A DNA stretch of 38,962 nt from Methylaequor sp002691245. Lineage in GTDB: Bacteria; Pseudomonadota; Alphaproteobacteria; Methylaequorales; Methylaequoraceae. Under the pieces are notes generated by a model. That model made no database searches. It was not told the origin of the DNA and saw nothing but the letters and a program-made list of their open reading frames with translations. The stretch's first letter is position 1, and each line of letters opens with the position of its first letter. The position numbers and the translations under genes were made by a program. Below, piece by piece: positions 16,071-24,465 of this stretch. The DNA lies in NCBI GenBank assembly GCA_002691245.1, contig NZHH01000039.1, positions 1 to 38,962 of the forward strand, written 5' to 3'.

Positions 16071-17102
16071 TTACCCAAAACTTTTGACTTTAGTGTCAAA
16101 TGTTTCCCAAACCCCCTCTTTGCCATCCCAATTCCCTGATGTAGCGACTTTTGAATATTCGGTAGCTCTGGCTTCAAAAAAGTTAGCATGTTCAACTCCA
16201 TTTAAAATTTCTGTCAGCCAAGGTAGAGGGTGTTCTTTAATTCCAAACATTGGGTTAAGGTTAAGTTGTTTCAATCTCCAATCTGCAATATATCTAATAT
16301 AATTTTTAATATCTGATGGCTCCATTCCCTCTACAGGACCCATTTCAAAGGCTAAATCAATAAAATTATCCTCTAATTCAACAACTTTTTCACAGCACTC
16401 GACAATCTCATTCTTAAGTTTTGTTGTCATACATTTTGTTTCTTTGACGAACTCGTGAAAAAGCTTCACCATCCCTTCACAATGAAGAGATTCATCTCTT
16501 ACCGACCATGTCACAATTTGCCCCATACCTCTCATTTTGTTATGTCTTGGAAAATTTAGGAGCATGGCAAAACTAGCAAATAGCTGTAAACCCTCTGTAA
16601 AACCACCAAACATTGCAACTGTTTTAGCTATCTCGTGGTTAGAGTCAACAGTAAATTGTTGCATATAATCATGTTTGTCGGACATTTCCTTATACTTTAA
16701 AAATGCTGAAAATTCTGTATCTGGCATACCTATTGTTTCTAATAAAAGTGCGTAGGCTGCTATATGTACAGTTTCTATATTAGAAAATGCAGACATCATC
16801 ATTTTTATCTCTGTTGGTTTAAAGACTTGTGAATATCTTTCCATGTAGTTATCATTAACCTCGACATCAGATTGAGTAAAAAATCTGAAAATTTGGGTTA
16901 AAAGATTTCTTTCATTATCATTCAGCTTAATTACCCAATCCTTGCAATCTTCACCCAATGGAACCTCTTCTGGCATCCAATGTACTTGTTGTTGTCTCTT
17001 CCAAAAGTCATATGCCCATGGGTATCTGAATGGTTTATATGAGTGAGAAGAGGTTAGTAGTCCTGGTGTTGTAGTTATAATTTTTTTATCATTTCCATCC
17101 AT
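16071..17102 (-). CDS. nrdB: Class Ia ribonucleotide reductase beta subunit
   Basis: NrdB houses the diiron-tyrosyl radical that starts ribonucleotide reduction in NrdA. The 343-residue protein has the iron ligand and radical motif ETVHIAAY, in which Glu and His bind iron and the Tyr seven residues after the Glu matches the radical tyrosine of E. coli (Y122). The second ligand set is in DSNHEIAKT and RDESLHCEG. A strong AGGAG precedes the ATG. It lies 26 bases after nrdA in the same operon and converges on the mscS-like gene. Confidence 0.96.
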   Translation of the reverse strand: MDGNDKKIITTTPGLLTSSHSYKPFRYPWAYDFWKRQQQVHWMPEEVPLGEDCKDWVIKLNDNERNLLTQIFRFFTQSDVEVNDNYMERYSQVFKPTEIKMMMSAFSNIETVHIAAYALLLETIGMPDTEFSAFLKYKEMSDKHDYMQQFTVDSNHEIAKTVAMFGGFTEGLQLFASFAMLLNFPRHNKMRGMGQIVTWSVRDESLHCEGMVKLFHEFVKETKCMTTKLKNEIVECCEKVVELEDNFIDLAFEMGPVEGMEPSDIKNYIRYIADWRLKQLNLNPMFGIKEHPLPWLTEILNGVEHANFFEARATEYSKVATSGNWDGKEGVWETFDTKVKSFG

Positions 17103-17128
17103 TTATTTCTCCTATAATATTTTTGGTT

Positions 17129-18991
17129 TTACTGACATGACAAGCATTCTTCATAGTCTGTTTTTTCGTTAACAATGTTTTTTTGAGGCCATTGTTTAGT
17201 ATTATCAGCTTCAACTCCTGCATAACTTGCTCTTTGAATTGATTTAGATCTGCAATAGTATAAACTTTTAATTCCTAATTCCCATGCTTTCCAATGAAGC
17301 ATCATCAAATCCCATTTATCAATATCAGCTGACAAATATAAATTAATTGATTGACTCTGACATATATACGGTGTTCTATCTGCAGCCATCTCCACAATCC
17401 ATCTCTGATCGATTTCAAAAGCAGTTTTAAAAACAGCTTTTTCATTCTCTTTTAACTCTTTGATATGAGTTATCGAACCATCATTTTCTAAAATACTTTG
17501 CCAAACTTTTTCATTATTAAGGCCTTTACTATCCAGGAGAGCCTCCAGGTACTTATTCTTAACAGTAAATGATCCCGACAAGGTTTTGTGAGTATATATA
17601 TTTGCAGGTATAGGCTCTACACATGCACTTGTACCTCCACAAATTATACTAATGGATGCAGTTGGAGCTATTGCCAATTTATGACTAAATCTTGCTTTAA
17701 CACCCATCTCTTGTGCGTCAGGACAAGCGCCTTTTTCTATTGCCAATATTAGCGATGCTTTGTCTGCTTCTTTTTTTAAGTGTTTAAAAAATTTAGAATT
17801 CCAACTTTTTGCTACAGCGCTTTCAAATGGAACACCTTTTTTTTGAAGAAAACTGTGAAATCCCATTGCTCCAAGACCAACTGATCTCTCCATCTTTGCT
17901 GAGTAAATTGCATTCTTCATTGACTCAGGTGCATTATTAATAAAGTCATCTAGTACATTGTCCAGGAATCGCATTATGTCTTCAATAAATTTTGTATCTT
18001 TTGACCATTCTTCCCATTTTTCTAAATTAACTGAAGACAAACAGCAAACTGCGGTTCTGTCTTTTCCATGATGATCAAGCCCCGTGTGAAGCATTATTTC
18101 ACTACATAAGTTCGATGTTTTAACATTCATGCCTAGTGTTCTTTGGTGCTTTGCCATGTTTTTGTTAACTGTATCCATGAAAACTAAATATGGCTCTCCA
18201 GTTTGCATTCTAGTTTCTAGAATTTTTTGCCAGAGCTCTCTGGCATTAACCTTTCTGAGGGTTTCTTTAGTTTTTGGACTTTTCAAGCAAAATTCTTTAT
18301 TGTGTTTTACACATTCCATAAATTCATCGGTAATGTTAATTCCATGATGAAGATTTAGACTCTTCCTATTGAAGTCACCAGATGGTTTTCTTATTTCCAA
18401 AAACTCTTCAATTTCTGGGTGGTGAATGTCAAGATAACATGCTGCCGAGCCTCTTCTTAAGGAGCCTTGCGAAATTGCAAGAGTTAAAGAATCCATAACT
18501 CTCACAAATGGAATAATTCCAGACGTCTGACCAGACTTTTTAACAGTTTCACCGATTGATCTTACATCACCCCAATATGTCCCTATTCCACCTCCATTTG
18601 ACGCAAGCCATACATTTTCTCCCCAAGTTGAGAGTATTCCGTCAAGACTATCCTGAACTGTATTCAAAAAACATGAAATAGGTAAACCTCTTTTTGCTCC
18701 TCCATTAGATAATATTGGAGTTGCTGGCATAAACCATAGCTTTGAAATGTAGTCATAAATTCTTTGGGCATGGGAATCATCATCACTGTAACTTCGAGCA
18801 ACCCTCATGAACATATCTTGAAATTTTTCATTAGGTAAAACGTACCTATCTTTAAGTGTTGCTTTTCCAAAATCCGTTAGAAATTTATCTCTTGAATGAT
18901 CTATATCGAGATTTTTTTTTGCTTTTGCGGTTGTTTTATTTTCTACTTTTTCTTCTACTAAATTCAGAATATTTACATTTTGTTGGTTCAT
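17129..18991 (-). CDS. nrdA: Ribonucleotide reductase alpha subunit, lacking the ATP cone
   Basis: NrdA reduces ribonucleoside diphosphates to deoxyribonucleotides with radicals from NrdB. Catalytic features are PISCFLNTVQDS (first redox cysteine), NLCSEI (Asn, radical Cys and Glu), AVCCLSSVNL (second redox cysteine), SLYYCRSKS (tyrosine pair of the radical path) and the C-terminal ECLSC relay cysteines. At 620 residues it is about 140 shorter than E. coli NrdA. After a short polar leader it enters the 10-stranded barrel region directly at LTDFGKATLKDRYVLP, so the N-terminal ATP cone for activity control is absent. The promoter upstream carries two NrdR-type boxes. Confidence 0.96.
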   Translation of the reverse strand: MNQQNVNILNLVEEKVENKTTAKAKKNLDIDHSRDKFLTDFGKATLKDRYVLPNEKFQDMFMRVARSYSDDDSHAQRIYDYISKLWFMPATPILSNGGAKRGLPISCFLNTVQDSLDGILSTWGENVWLASNGGGIGTYWGDVRSIGETVKKSGQTSGIIPFVRVMDSLTLAISQGSLRRGSAACYLDIHHPEIEEFLEIRKPSGDFNRKSLNLHHGINITDEFMECVKHNKEFCLKSPKTKETLRKVNARELWQKILETRMQTGEPYLVFMDTVNKNMAKHQRTLGMNVKTSNLCSEIMLHTGLDHHGKDRTAVCCLSSVNLEKWEEWSKDTKFIEDIMRFLDNVLDDFINNAPESMKNAIYSAKMERSVGLGAMGFHSFLQKKGVPFESAVAKSWNSKFFKHLKKEADKASLILAIEKGACPDAQEMGVKARFSHKLAIAPTASISIICGGTSACVEPIPANIYTHKTLSGSFTVKNKYLEALLDSKGLNNEKVWQSILENDGSITHIKELKENEKAVFKTAFEIDQRWIVEMAADRTPYICQSQSINLYLSADIDKWDLMMLHWKAWELGIKSLYYCRSKSIQRASYAGVEADNTKQWPQKNIVNEKTDYEECLSCQ

Positions 18992-19019
18992 TTATAATTT
19001 CCTACCTTAAGATTTACAG

Positions 19020-19066
19020 ACACAATATATAGTAATAAAAGTATGGTTATTGTCAACCTATAGTGT
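19020..19066 (-). promoter_or_regulatory. nrdAB promoter with paired NrdR boxes
   Basis: On the minus strand a TTGACA (19056-19051) and TACTAT (19034-19029) with 16-bp spacing form a good promoter for nrdA. Two sites match the 16-bp NrdR consensus (acaCwAtATaTwGtgt). The one at 19020-19035 (ACACAATATATAGTAA, 14 of 16) covers the -10. The one at 19051-19066 (TGTCAACCTATAGTGT, weaker left half) covers the -35. Their starts are 31 bp apart, three helix turns, the spacing known for NrdR pairs. Repression by NrdR at high dATP/ATP is inferred; nrdR itself is not in the window. Confidence 0.82.
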
Positions 19067-19097
19067 TAAGTTTTTATTTTTTTTTTACTTTTTTGCA

Positions 19098-19174
19098 TGG
19101 CGTGCCCGGAGAGAGTCGAACTCCCAACCTTCTGATTCGTAGTCAGATGCTCTATCCAATTAAGCTACGGGCAC
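19098..19174 (-). tRNA. tRNA-Arg(ACG)
   Basis: A 77-base tRNA with encoded CCA. The acceptor stem GTGCCCG pairs with CGGGCAC, followed by discriminator G and CCA. The anticodon stem TCTGA/TCAGA encloses the loop CTACGAA, giving anticodon ACG, normally edited to ICG by TadA to read CGN codons. The T arm shows GTTCGAC and the D arm AGCTTAATTGGATAGAGC. It stands alone between the nrdAB promoter and the lipoprotein gene. Confidence 0.97.
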
Positions 19175-19333
19175 AATTATTTGTTTTTTTTTTACTTAGA
19201 TATTTCTAATATAATAAAAATTTTATTGCTAAACTTTATTAAAATTTTTTTTTGTTTATTTTAATTAACTTATAGGCTATAAATTATAAAATCGACTTTG
19301 TTAACATTAATATTTATTACGCGTAAAAAAAAC
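19175..19333. other. AT-rich spacer between tRNA-Arg and lipoprotein gene
   Basis: About 160 bases without a gene between divergent units. It must hold the promoter of the tRNA (minus) and of the lipoprotein gene (plus). TATAAA-like hexamers occur near 19275-19290, but no clear -35/-10 pair stands out from the AT-rich background. An in-frame TTG at 19298 could extend the lipoprotein gene, but this looks less likely than the ATG at 19334. Confidence 0.4.
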
Positions 19334-20506
19334 ATGATTAAAACATATTTCAACTACCTAACATTAGCTCTTATTTTTTCTTGTTATTCCTGTACAGGAG
19401 TTCAAGAATATGTCTTTCCATCACTTTCCGACGAGGAAGTTGCAGCACCGCCTGCTATTGAAGAAATTCCTTCAGCTGTCGAAGAGATCAATCAACAAGC
19501 AAACGCTCAAGAAATTCCACCATCTCAGTATGCCCCACCTCCTACAATGACTCCACCTCAGCTAGTCAATGATACGGGTCCCACTGGAACGTTTGTTGGT
19601 GGTAAAATTAACCAATTTAGAGCTGATTTGACAAGCATACAAAATGCTATCTCTTCACATAACAACGACTTTTTGAGGTTTAAGGACCTTGTTGATGAAC
19701 AAACATCAGTATACCAAGGTCTTTCGAGTGCAATAAGATCAAGGCTTCAGATAGGCACTACACCGGGAAACCCAATTTTAGTTGGTCAATGGAATGATGC
19801 CCAACGGGCCTTAGAGGATATTCAAAATAATGTTAACAATTTGCAAATTGTTAACAATAGAGTAACAGCAGATGCAGCGTTAATTGGTCACCTAAAAAAT
19901 GCGATTGACTCAAGTTTTTTCATTTCTGGGGCTATCGATGAAGATCACAATCAGTTAAAGGTTTTAAAAGATGATGTTCAAAGGACTTCTGTTTTATATG
20001 ATCGTCTTATGACTGAGCTTGAAGACAAAATTTCAAGAGAAATTCAGATACTGAACGATGAGAGACAGTATATGAAACAGCTAGCTGGAGACGTTGAAGT
20101 TGGTAAATTTGGTAGCAGAGTAAGTGCACCACCAACACAAACCAGTGGTGGAGATACCCAAGATTCAGTGGAAGTACAGAGTCCACCTAAAACAATGAAA
20201 GTTGCTCCAATCAATTACGACAATGCAATCCTTGTAATTAAATTCGATGACTCTAGCTTTGACTATTCTACAGCGTTATTTGAATCAATATCAGGTGCAC
20301 TTGAACAGATGCCATCAGCTGGTTTTGAAGTTGTCGCTGTTAGTCCTGCAGGAGGGTCAAGCTACGCAGATCAAGCTAGAAGTAAAGCTTCGGAAGTTTT
20401 TGGAAAAATTGTGGAAATGGGAGTTCCAACTGAAAGACTTTCCATTGCCTCTTCAACTAGTTCCTCAGCTCAAGCGGAAGAAGTTCATATATATCTCAAA
20501 AATTAA
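19334..20506 (+). CDS. Putative OmpA-like lipoprotein
   Basis: The 390-residue protein starts MIKTYFNYLTLALIFSCYSC, a lipoprotein signal with a plausible lipobox ending at Cys19 or Cys20. A proline/glutamate-rich linker (about 25-75) follows, then a long helical, probably coiled-coil middle (about 90-250). After another low-complexity linker, a C-terminal alpha/beta domain (NYDNAILVIKFDDSSFDYSTALF, YADQARSKASEVFGKIVEMGVPTERLSIASS) has the layout of an OmpA/MotB peptidoglycan-binding domain. The usual NxxLSxxRA motif is only loosely matched (DQARSKA). It could anchor the outer membrane to the wall. The stop abuts the convergent panC. Function is uncertain. Confidence 0.7.
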   Translation: MIKTYFNYLTLALIFSCYSCTGVQEYVFPSLSDEEVAAPPAIEEIPSAVEEINQQANAQEIPPSQYAPPPTMTPPQLVNDTGPTGTFVGGKINQFRADLTSIQNAISSHNNDFLRFKDLVDEQTSVYQGLSSAIRSRLQIGTTPGNPILVGQWNDAQRALEDIQNNVNNLQIVNNRVTADAALIGHLKNAIDSSFFISGAIDEDHNQLKVLKDDVQRTSVLYDRLMTELEDKISREIQILNDERQYMKQLAGDVEVGKFGSRVSAPPTQTSGGDTQDSVEVQSPPKTMKVAPINYDNAILVIKFDDSSFDYSTALFESISGALEQMPSAGFEVVAVSPAGGSSYADQARSKASEVFGKIVEMGVPTERLSIASSTSSSAQAEEVHIYLKN

Positions 20507-21385
20507 TTATCTCACTTTTTTTTCAATAACGTCCATTTTTGATAATCTATATCTACCATTCAAACTCATATTATCAATCAAGCGTATACCAGAGATAGTA
20601 GCACAAATAAAAACCCTGCACTTGCTATATACTTCGTTAAGATTTTCCAAGTTAGATTCTTTCAAAACTTCTAAATAAATCAGAAAGACATTAAATTCTT
20701 TCTGAATATTATTTTTAATTTCACTGAGTTCTTTGAAACTAAAATTTCCTCTTTCAATCGAATTTTTAATTTTAAACAATATTCTAGGTATAATTATAGC
20801 TTGATTAAACTTTTCTTTTAGAAGTATATTCCTTGATGAAAGTGCTACCATATTTTTATCTCGAACTGTTTGAACAATTTTTGTCTTTGTGGCTAATTTA
20901 TATTCCTTAATAACTTTTTTTATGACCAATATTTGCTGGTAATCTTTTTCTCCTAAAAAAATATTATTAGGTTCTATAAGATTAAGAAACCTAAGAATGA
21001 CTGTCGCGACACCTTCAAAATGTCCCACTCTATCTGTCCCACACAATTTTTTAGAAATCGTACCAAGATTAAATGAATCAGAGTTTTTTGGAACAAAATT
21101 ATCGTCAGGTACGAAGAGTATATCTACACCCTGATCCATTAAAATTCTTTTGTCCCCATTAAAAGTTCTTGGATAAGTTTTATAATCTTTACTGTTATTG
21201 AATTGTAAGGGATTTACAAAAATACTAACTAAAGTTATATTTGTCCTTTTTTGTGCCTGTCTAATAAGATTAAGGTGTCCATTGTGAAGATTCCCCATAG
21301 TAGGAATAAAATTTATTTTTTTTTTATTATTTCTAATCTCTGAAATTTGCTCTAACAAATGTTTGTGTTTTTTAATTAATAGCAT
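20507..21385 (-). CDS. panC: Pantothenate synthetase
   Basis: PanC joins pantoate and beta-alanine with ATP to make pantothenate. The 292-residue protein has the nucleotidyltransferase motifs FIPTMGNLHNGHLNLIRQA (HIGH-like HNGH), VSIFVNPLQFN, GHFEGVATVILRFLNLI, FLGEKDYQQILVIKK and ALSSRN (KMSKS-like position). It overlaps panB by ten bases. Its stop is adjacent to the end of the convergent lipoprotein gene. Confidence 0.96.
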   Translation of the reverse strand: MLLIKKHKHLLEQISEIRNNKKKINFIPTMGNLHNGHLNLIRQAQKRTNITLVSIFVNPLQFNNSKDYKTYPRTFNGDKRILMDQGVDILFVPDDNFVPKNSDSFNLGTISKKLCGTDRVGHFEGVATVILRFLNLIEPNNIFLGEKDYQQILVIKKVIKEYKLATKTKIVQTVRDKNMVALSSRNILLKEKFNQAIIIPRILFKIKNSIERGNFSFKELSEIKNNIQKEFNVFLIYLEVLKESNLENLNEVYSKCRVFICATISGIRLIDNMSLNGRYRLSKMDVIEKKVR

Positions 21386-22161
21386 TGTTTTTTATTAGGG
21401 TATTTTTTATTTCTTACATCATCAGAAAATTTTTTTAATGATTTTTCAGAACTTTTTAAAAAATCAAAATATTTTTTTGCAAACTTTGAATTAAATTCAG
21501 TCATACCAAGTATATCTTCAGTCACAATTATTTGTCCTTTACAACAAGATGAAGCTCCAATTCCAATTAGTGGAAGTTTTGTATGTTTAATCAAATTATC
21601 AACTAAACTTTTAATTGTACATTCAATTACTACTGAAAAAACTCCTGCTTTTTCAAGCAAATCAATGTCTTTAAAGATTTGGTTTTTTTCTGATTCTTTC
21701 GTTCCATAAACTTTTGGTTTTCCGACAGTTGATTGTGGTAACATTCCAAGATGTCCCATAACTTTTATATGATTTTCAGTAAGATATTTTATAGTCTCAA
21801 ATTGCTTTTCACCACCCTCTAGTTTTACAGCATTAGCTCCTGTGCCTGAAATAATCTTTTTTGCATTTTTTAGTGCTTCCGTTTTTGATTTTTCATAAGA
21901 TCCAAAAGGCATATCTACTACAATAAAAGAACTACTAGTATTTTTTACAACTGCAGTTGCATGTCTNATCATCATGTCTAAATTTACTTCTCTTGTTGAA
22001 TCCAANCCATATAAGACCGGGCCNAGAGAATCACCAACTAGTATTATATCTGCATATTTGTCAGCNACTTTAGCTATTGGAACAGTATANGCNGTTAAGC
22101 AAAGGATAGAGGTTTTATTTAAAATNTCTATTAATGATTTTTTTTTTTGTTTTNTATTCAA
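21376..22161 (-). CDS. panB: 3-methyl-2-oxobutanoate hydroxymethyltransferase
   Basis: PanB adds a hydroxymethyl group from methylene-THF to ketoisovalerate, the first step of pantothenate synthesis. The 261-residue protein keeps the magnesium and substrate motifs LVGDSxG, VVDMPFGSYE, AVKLEGG, VMGHLGMLPQS and the catalytic region VIECT, with IGIGASSCCKGQIIVTEDILG near the end. A few residues in the first 60 are unresolved because of N bases. It is first in a panB-panC unit, divergent from ggt. Confidence 0.95.
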   Translation of the reverse strand: MNXKQKKKSLIXILNKTSILCLXXYTVPIAKXADKYADIILVGDSXGPVLYXLDSTREVNLDMMXRHATAVVKNTSSSFIVVDMPFGSYEKSKTEALKNAKKIISGTGANAVKLEGGEKQFETIKYLTENHIKVMGHLGMLPQSTVGKPKVYGTKESEKNQIFKDIDLLEKAGVFSVVIECTIKSLVDNLIKHTKLPLIGIGASSCCKGQIIVTEDILGMTEFNSKFAKKYFDFLKSSEKSLKKFSDDVRNKKYPNKKQCY

Positions 22162-22216
22162 ATTTTTCCTTTAAAATTTCTTTTTAATGCAGTTGATAAT
22201 AATTTATACTTTGATC

Positions 22217-23905
22217 ATGAAAAAAAAAATATTTTTTTTTCTTGTAATCTTTTTTTCATTTTTATCGGATTCAATATATTCTAAAGACATTTACCCTNCC
22301 ATACAACCTGANCCTTTTTCTNAAAGATTAAAATTACAAGATTCGAAAGTTGGGAGATTTAAAAANATTATAGTGCTTACAGCGAATGATTACGCTACGA
22401 ATATTGGTTATGATATTTTGAAAAAAGGGGGAACGGTTGCTGATGCTGCAGTTGCAATTCAACTTNTTTTAGGTCTAGTGGAACCCCAATCTTCAGGATT
22501 GGGTGGTGGTACTTTCATAACTTATTTTGATAAAAAAACAAATGAAATAATAAGTTTTGAAGGTAGAGAGAAAGCACCTCAGAAATTAAAACAAAATTTA
22601 TTCTTAACGCAAGAAGGTGAGCCAAAAAAATTTTTTGAGGCAGTCGTCGGAGGGTCATCTGTGGGTGTTCCAGCAACATTGAATGTGCTTTACAAAATTC
22701 ACAGTCAATTTGGGAGGCTTCCATGGAAGGAGGTGATTGATCCAGTTATAAAGTTTTCAAGACAAGGATTTATTCCCTCAAACAGATTAAAAAATGCTTT
22801 GAAAAAAGAAAAGTTTTTATTTGAAATAAATCCTTCAACTATTTTTAAAAACATAATTAAAANCCCTGAAANAAAATTTTTNAATCANCAGTATACAAAA
22901 ACATTNAANAANATTTCTGAAGATTATAATNATTTTTACANAGCTAATATAGCGGAGGATATTGTGTCTGTAATAAATAATTCAATAAATCCAGGGNAAA
23001 TGAGTATTAAAGATATGAAAAGTTATGACTCTGTTAAAAAAAATGCTCTTTGTAAAAAACTAAATAGTAATTTTGAAATTTGTGGACCAAATCTTCCCTC
23101 TTCTGGAACAATTTGTGTTATTCAGGGACTAATATTATTCGAAGAGATTTTCTCTAAAAAATTAGAATCAAATTCAAATTTTGNTCCTGATCTAAACGTA
23201 ATTTTAGATATCTTAAATTTTGTTTANGTATTGAGAGAAAAATATCTAGCAGATCCAGATTATGTTTATATTGATAAAAAAAAATTACTTGAAAAAGATT
23301 TTTTATTNAGAAATTATAAATCTTTCAATAGTAATCATAGTTCAGATTTAACAAATATTGATGAAGTTTTTTCATCAACAACACATTTTAGCATTGTTGA
23401 CAAATTTAAAAATGTACTTTCAGCAACNTCNAGCATAGAAAGTTCCTTTGGATCTAGATTGTACACNAATGGTTTTTTNTTGAATAACCAATTAACTGAC
23501 TTTTCATTTAGTAATAGAGATGTGCAGGGAAGATTAATCAAAAATAGGCCTAGCCCCGGGAAAAGACCTTTAAGTTCAATGGCACCCTTAATTGTTTTTG
23601 ATAAAAATAAAAATTTTTTTCTTACAATTGGTTCACCAGGGGGGAAAGCNATTATTTCATATGTTCTAAAAGCTTTAATATCTATACTCTATAACAANGT
23701 AGANATTAAAGAATCAATTGAAAGTCCAAATTACATCAGAATAAAGGGTAAGACTTACATCGAAAAAGAAATATTAAATAAAAATTTGAAAATCCCAGGT
23801 GTAAAAAGAAATCTTACAAGTGGGCTTGGGATAATCAAAAAAGAGGGCAGTGGATTTGTTGGGGCAGCAGATTCAAGAAGAGACGGAACTGTGAGAGGAA
23901 ATTAA
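22217..23905 (+). CDS. ggt: Gamma-glutamyltransferase (periplasmic)
   Basis: The Ntn-hydrolase that cleaves gamma-glutamyl bonds of glutathione and related peptides; it self-cleaves to large and small subunits. The start is set at the ATG at 22217 since it begins a clear signal peptide (MKKKIFFFLVIFFSFLSDSIYS); the frame is open ten codons further upstream. Motifs are GGTVADAAVAIQL, GLVEPQSSGLGGG, FEGREKAPQ, the autoprocessing threonine in SSTTHFSIVD, RPSPGKRPLSSMAP, GSPGG and the C-terminal GAADSRRDGTVRG. About 562 residues, the usual size. Many single residues are masked by N bases, but the frame holds. Confidence 0.95.
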   Translation: MKKKIFFFLVIFFSFLSDSIYSKDIYPXIQPXPFSXRLKLQDSKVGRFKXIIVLTANDYATNIGYDILKKGGTVADAAVAIQLXLGLVEPQSSGLGGGTFITYFDKKTNEIISFEGREKAPQKLKQNLFLTQEGEPKKFFEAVVGGSSVGVPATLNVLYKIHSQFGRLPWKEVIDPVIKFSRQGFIPSNRLKNALKKEKFLFEINPSTIFKNIIKXPEXKFXNXQYTKTXXXISEDYNXFYXANIAEDIVSVINNSINPGXMSIKDMKSYDSVKKNALCKKLNSNFEICGPNLPSSGTICVIQGLILFEEIFSKKLESNSNFXPDLNVILDILNFVXVLREKYLADPDYVYIDKKKLLEKDFLXRNYKSFNSNHSSDLTNIDEVFSSTTHFSIVDKFKNVLSAXXSIESSFGSRLYXNGFXLNNQLTDFSFSNRDVQGRLIKNRPSPGKRPLSSMAPLIVFDKNKNFFLTIGSPGGKXIISYVLKALISILYNXVXIKESIESPNYIRIKGKTYIEKEILNKNLKIPGVKRNLTSGLGIIKKEGSGFVGAADSRRDGTVRGN

Positions 23906-23913
23906 GAAACAAT

Positions 23914-23940
23914 TTTACAAATTCAAAATTCTAGTATANT
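23914..23940 (+). promoter_or_regulatory. Likely promoter of the rpmH operon
   Basis: Between ggt and rpmH a TTTACA-like -35 (23914-23919) and TATANT -10 (23935-23940, one base unread) are 15 bp apart (16 bp if TTTTAC is used). They are followed by an AGGA site about eight bases before the rpmH ATG. This would begin transcription of rpmH-rnpA and possibly on to yidC and engB. Confidence 0.45.
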
Positions 23941-23959
23941 AATTTATAAGGAATTAATA

Positions 23960-24094
23960 ATGAAGAGAACNTTTCAACCAAGCAACCGAGTCAGAAAAAA
24001 TAGACATGGTTTTAGATCAAGAATGTCTACACCAGGTGGAAAAAAAGTACTTATCAGAAGAAGACAAAAAGGAAGAAAAAAACTNTCTGCTTAA
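23960..24094 (+). CDS. rpmH: 50S ribosomal protein L34
   Basis: The 44-codon frame begins MKRTFQPSNRVRKNRHGFRS and ends in the basic tail KVLIRRRQKGRKKLSA, the near-invariant bL34 sequence. It is a small, highly basic protein of the large ribosomal subunit. AGGA precedes the ATG at 23960. It is followed by rnpA, whose open reading frame starts inside it. Confidence 0.97.
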   Translation: MKRXFQPSNRVRKNRHGFRSRMSTPGGKKVLIRRRQKGRKKXSA

Positions 24095-24419
24095 AAATAT
24101 CACTTCCCTTAAAAAGAGATCAGAATTTCTNTTTATAAGAAAATTTGGGNAAACNATCCATAGCAAGTATTTTATAGTCAATTTTNTTTATAANCCTAAN
24201 TCCGAAATAAGAATTGGCNTAACAGTATCTAGGAAGATTGGAAATGCTGTAAAAAGAAATTACTTGAAAAGAATAATTAGATCTTTGCTTAAAGAGAACA
24301 TAAGTATTATTCCTAAATATATCTTGTCTGAGATCATTCCAAAAAAAAATATAGAAAAAACAAAATATATTGATTTAAAAACTGATTTGATTAAAGTCTT
24401 CAAAAATTTAAAATTTTAA
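24006..24419 (+). CDS. rnpA: Ribonuclease P protein component
   Basis: RnpA is the protein cofactor of RNase P, which trims tRNA 5' ends. Conserved segments are SLKKRSEFxFIRKFG, the RIGxTVSRKIGNAVKRNYLKRIIR block (the RNR motif is RNYLKR here) and the start of the last helix. The conserved protein begins near residue 28 of this frame, just after the rpmH stop, but no ATG, GTG or TTG is found there. The only standard starts are ATG 24006 and GTG 24036, both inside rpmH in the +1 frame. A CTG at 24087, about 10 bases after a GGAAG, is another option. N bases in the region limit certainty about the start, not about the gene. Confidence 0.85.
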   Translation: MVLDQECLHQVEKKYLSEEDKKEEKNXLLKNITSLKKRSEFXFIRKFGXXIHSKYFIVNFXYXPXSEIRIGXTVSRKIGNAVKRNYLKRIIRSLLKENISIIPKYILSEIIPKKNIEKTKYIDLKTDLIKVFKNLKF

Positions 24420-24465
24420 ATATATTGAAAATATAAAGCTTCTCTGTATTAATATAAAATCACAC

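Noticed and set aside
19298..19333. TTG at 19298 as the start of the lipoprotein gene
   Set aside because: It would put a charged RKKN stretch inside an extended N-terminus. The ATG at 19334 gives a normal lipoprotein signal.
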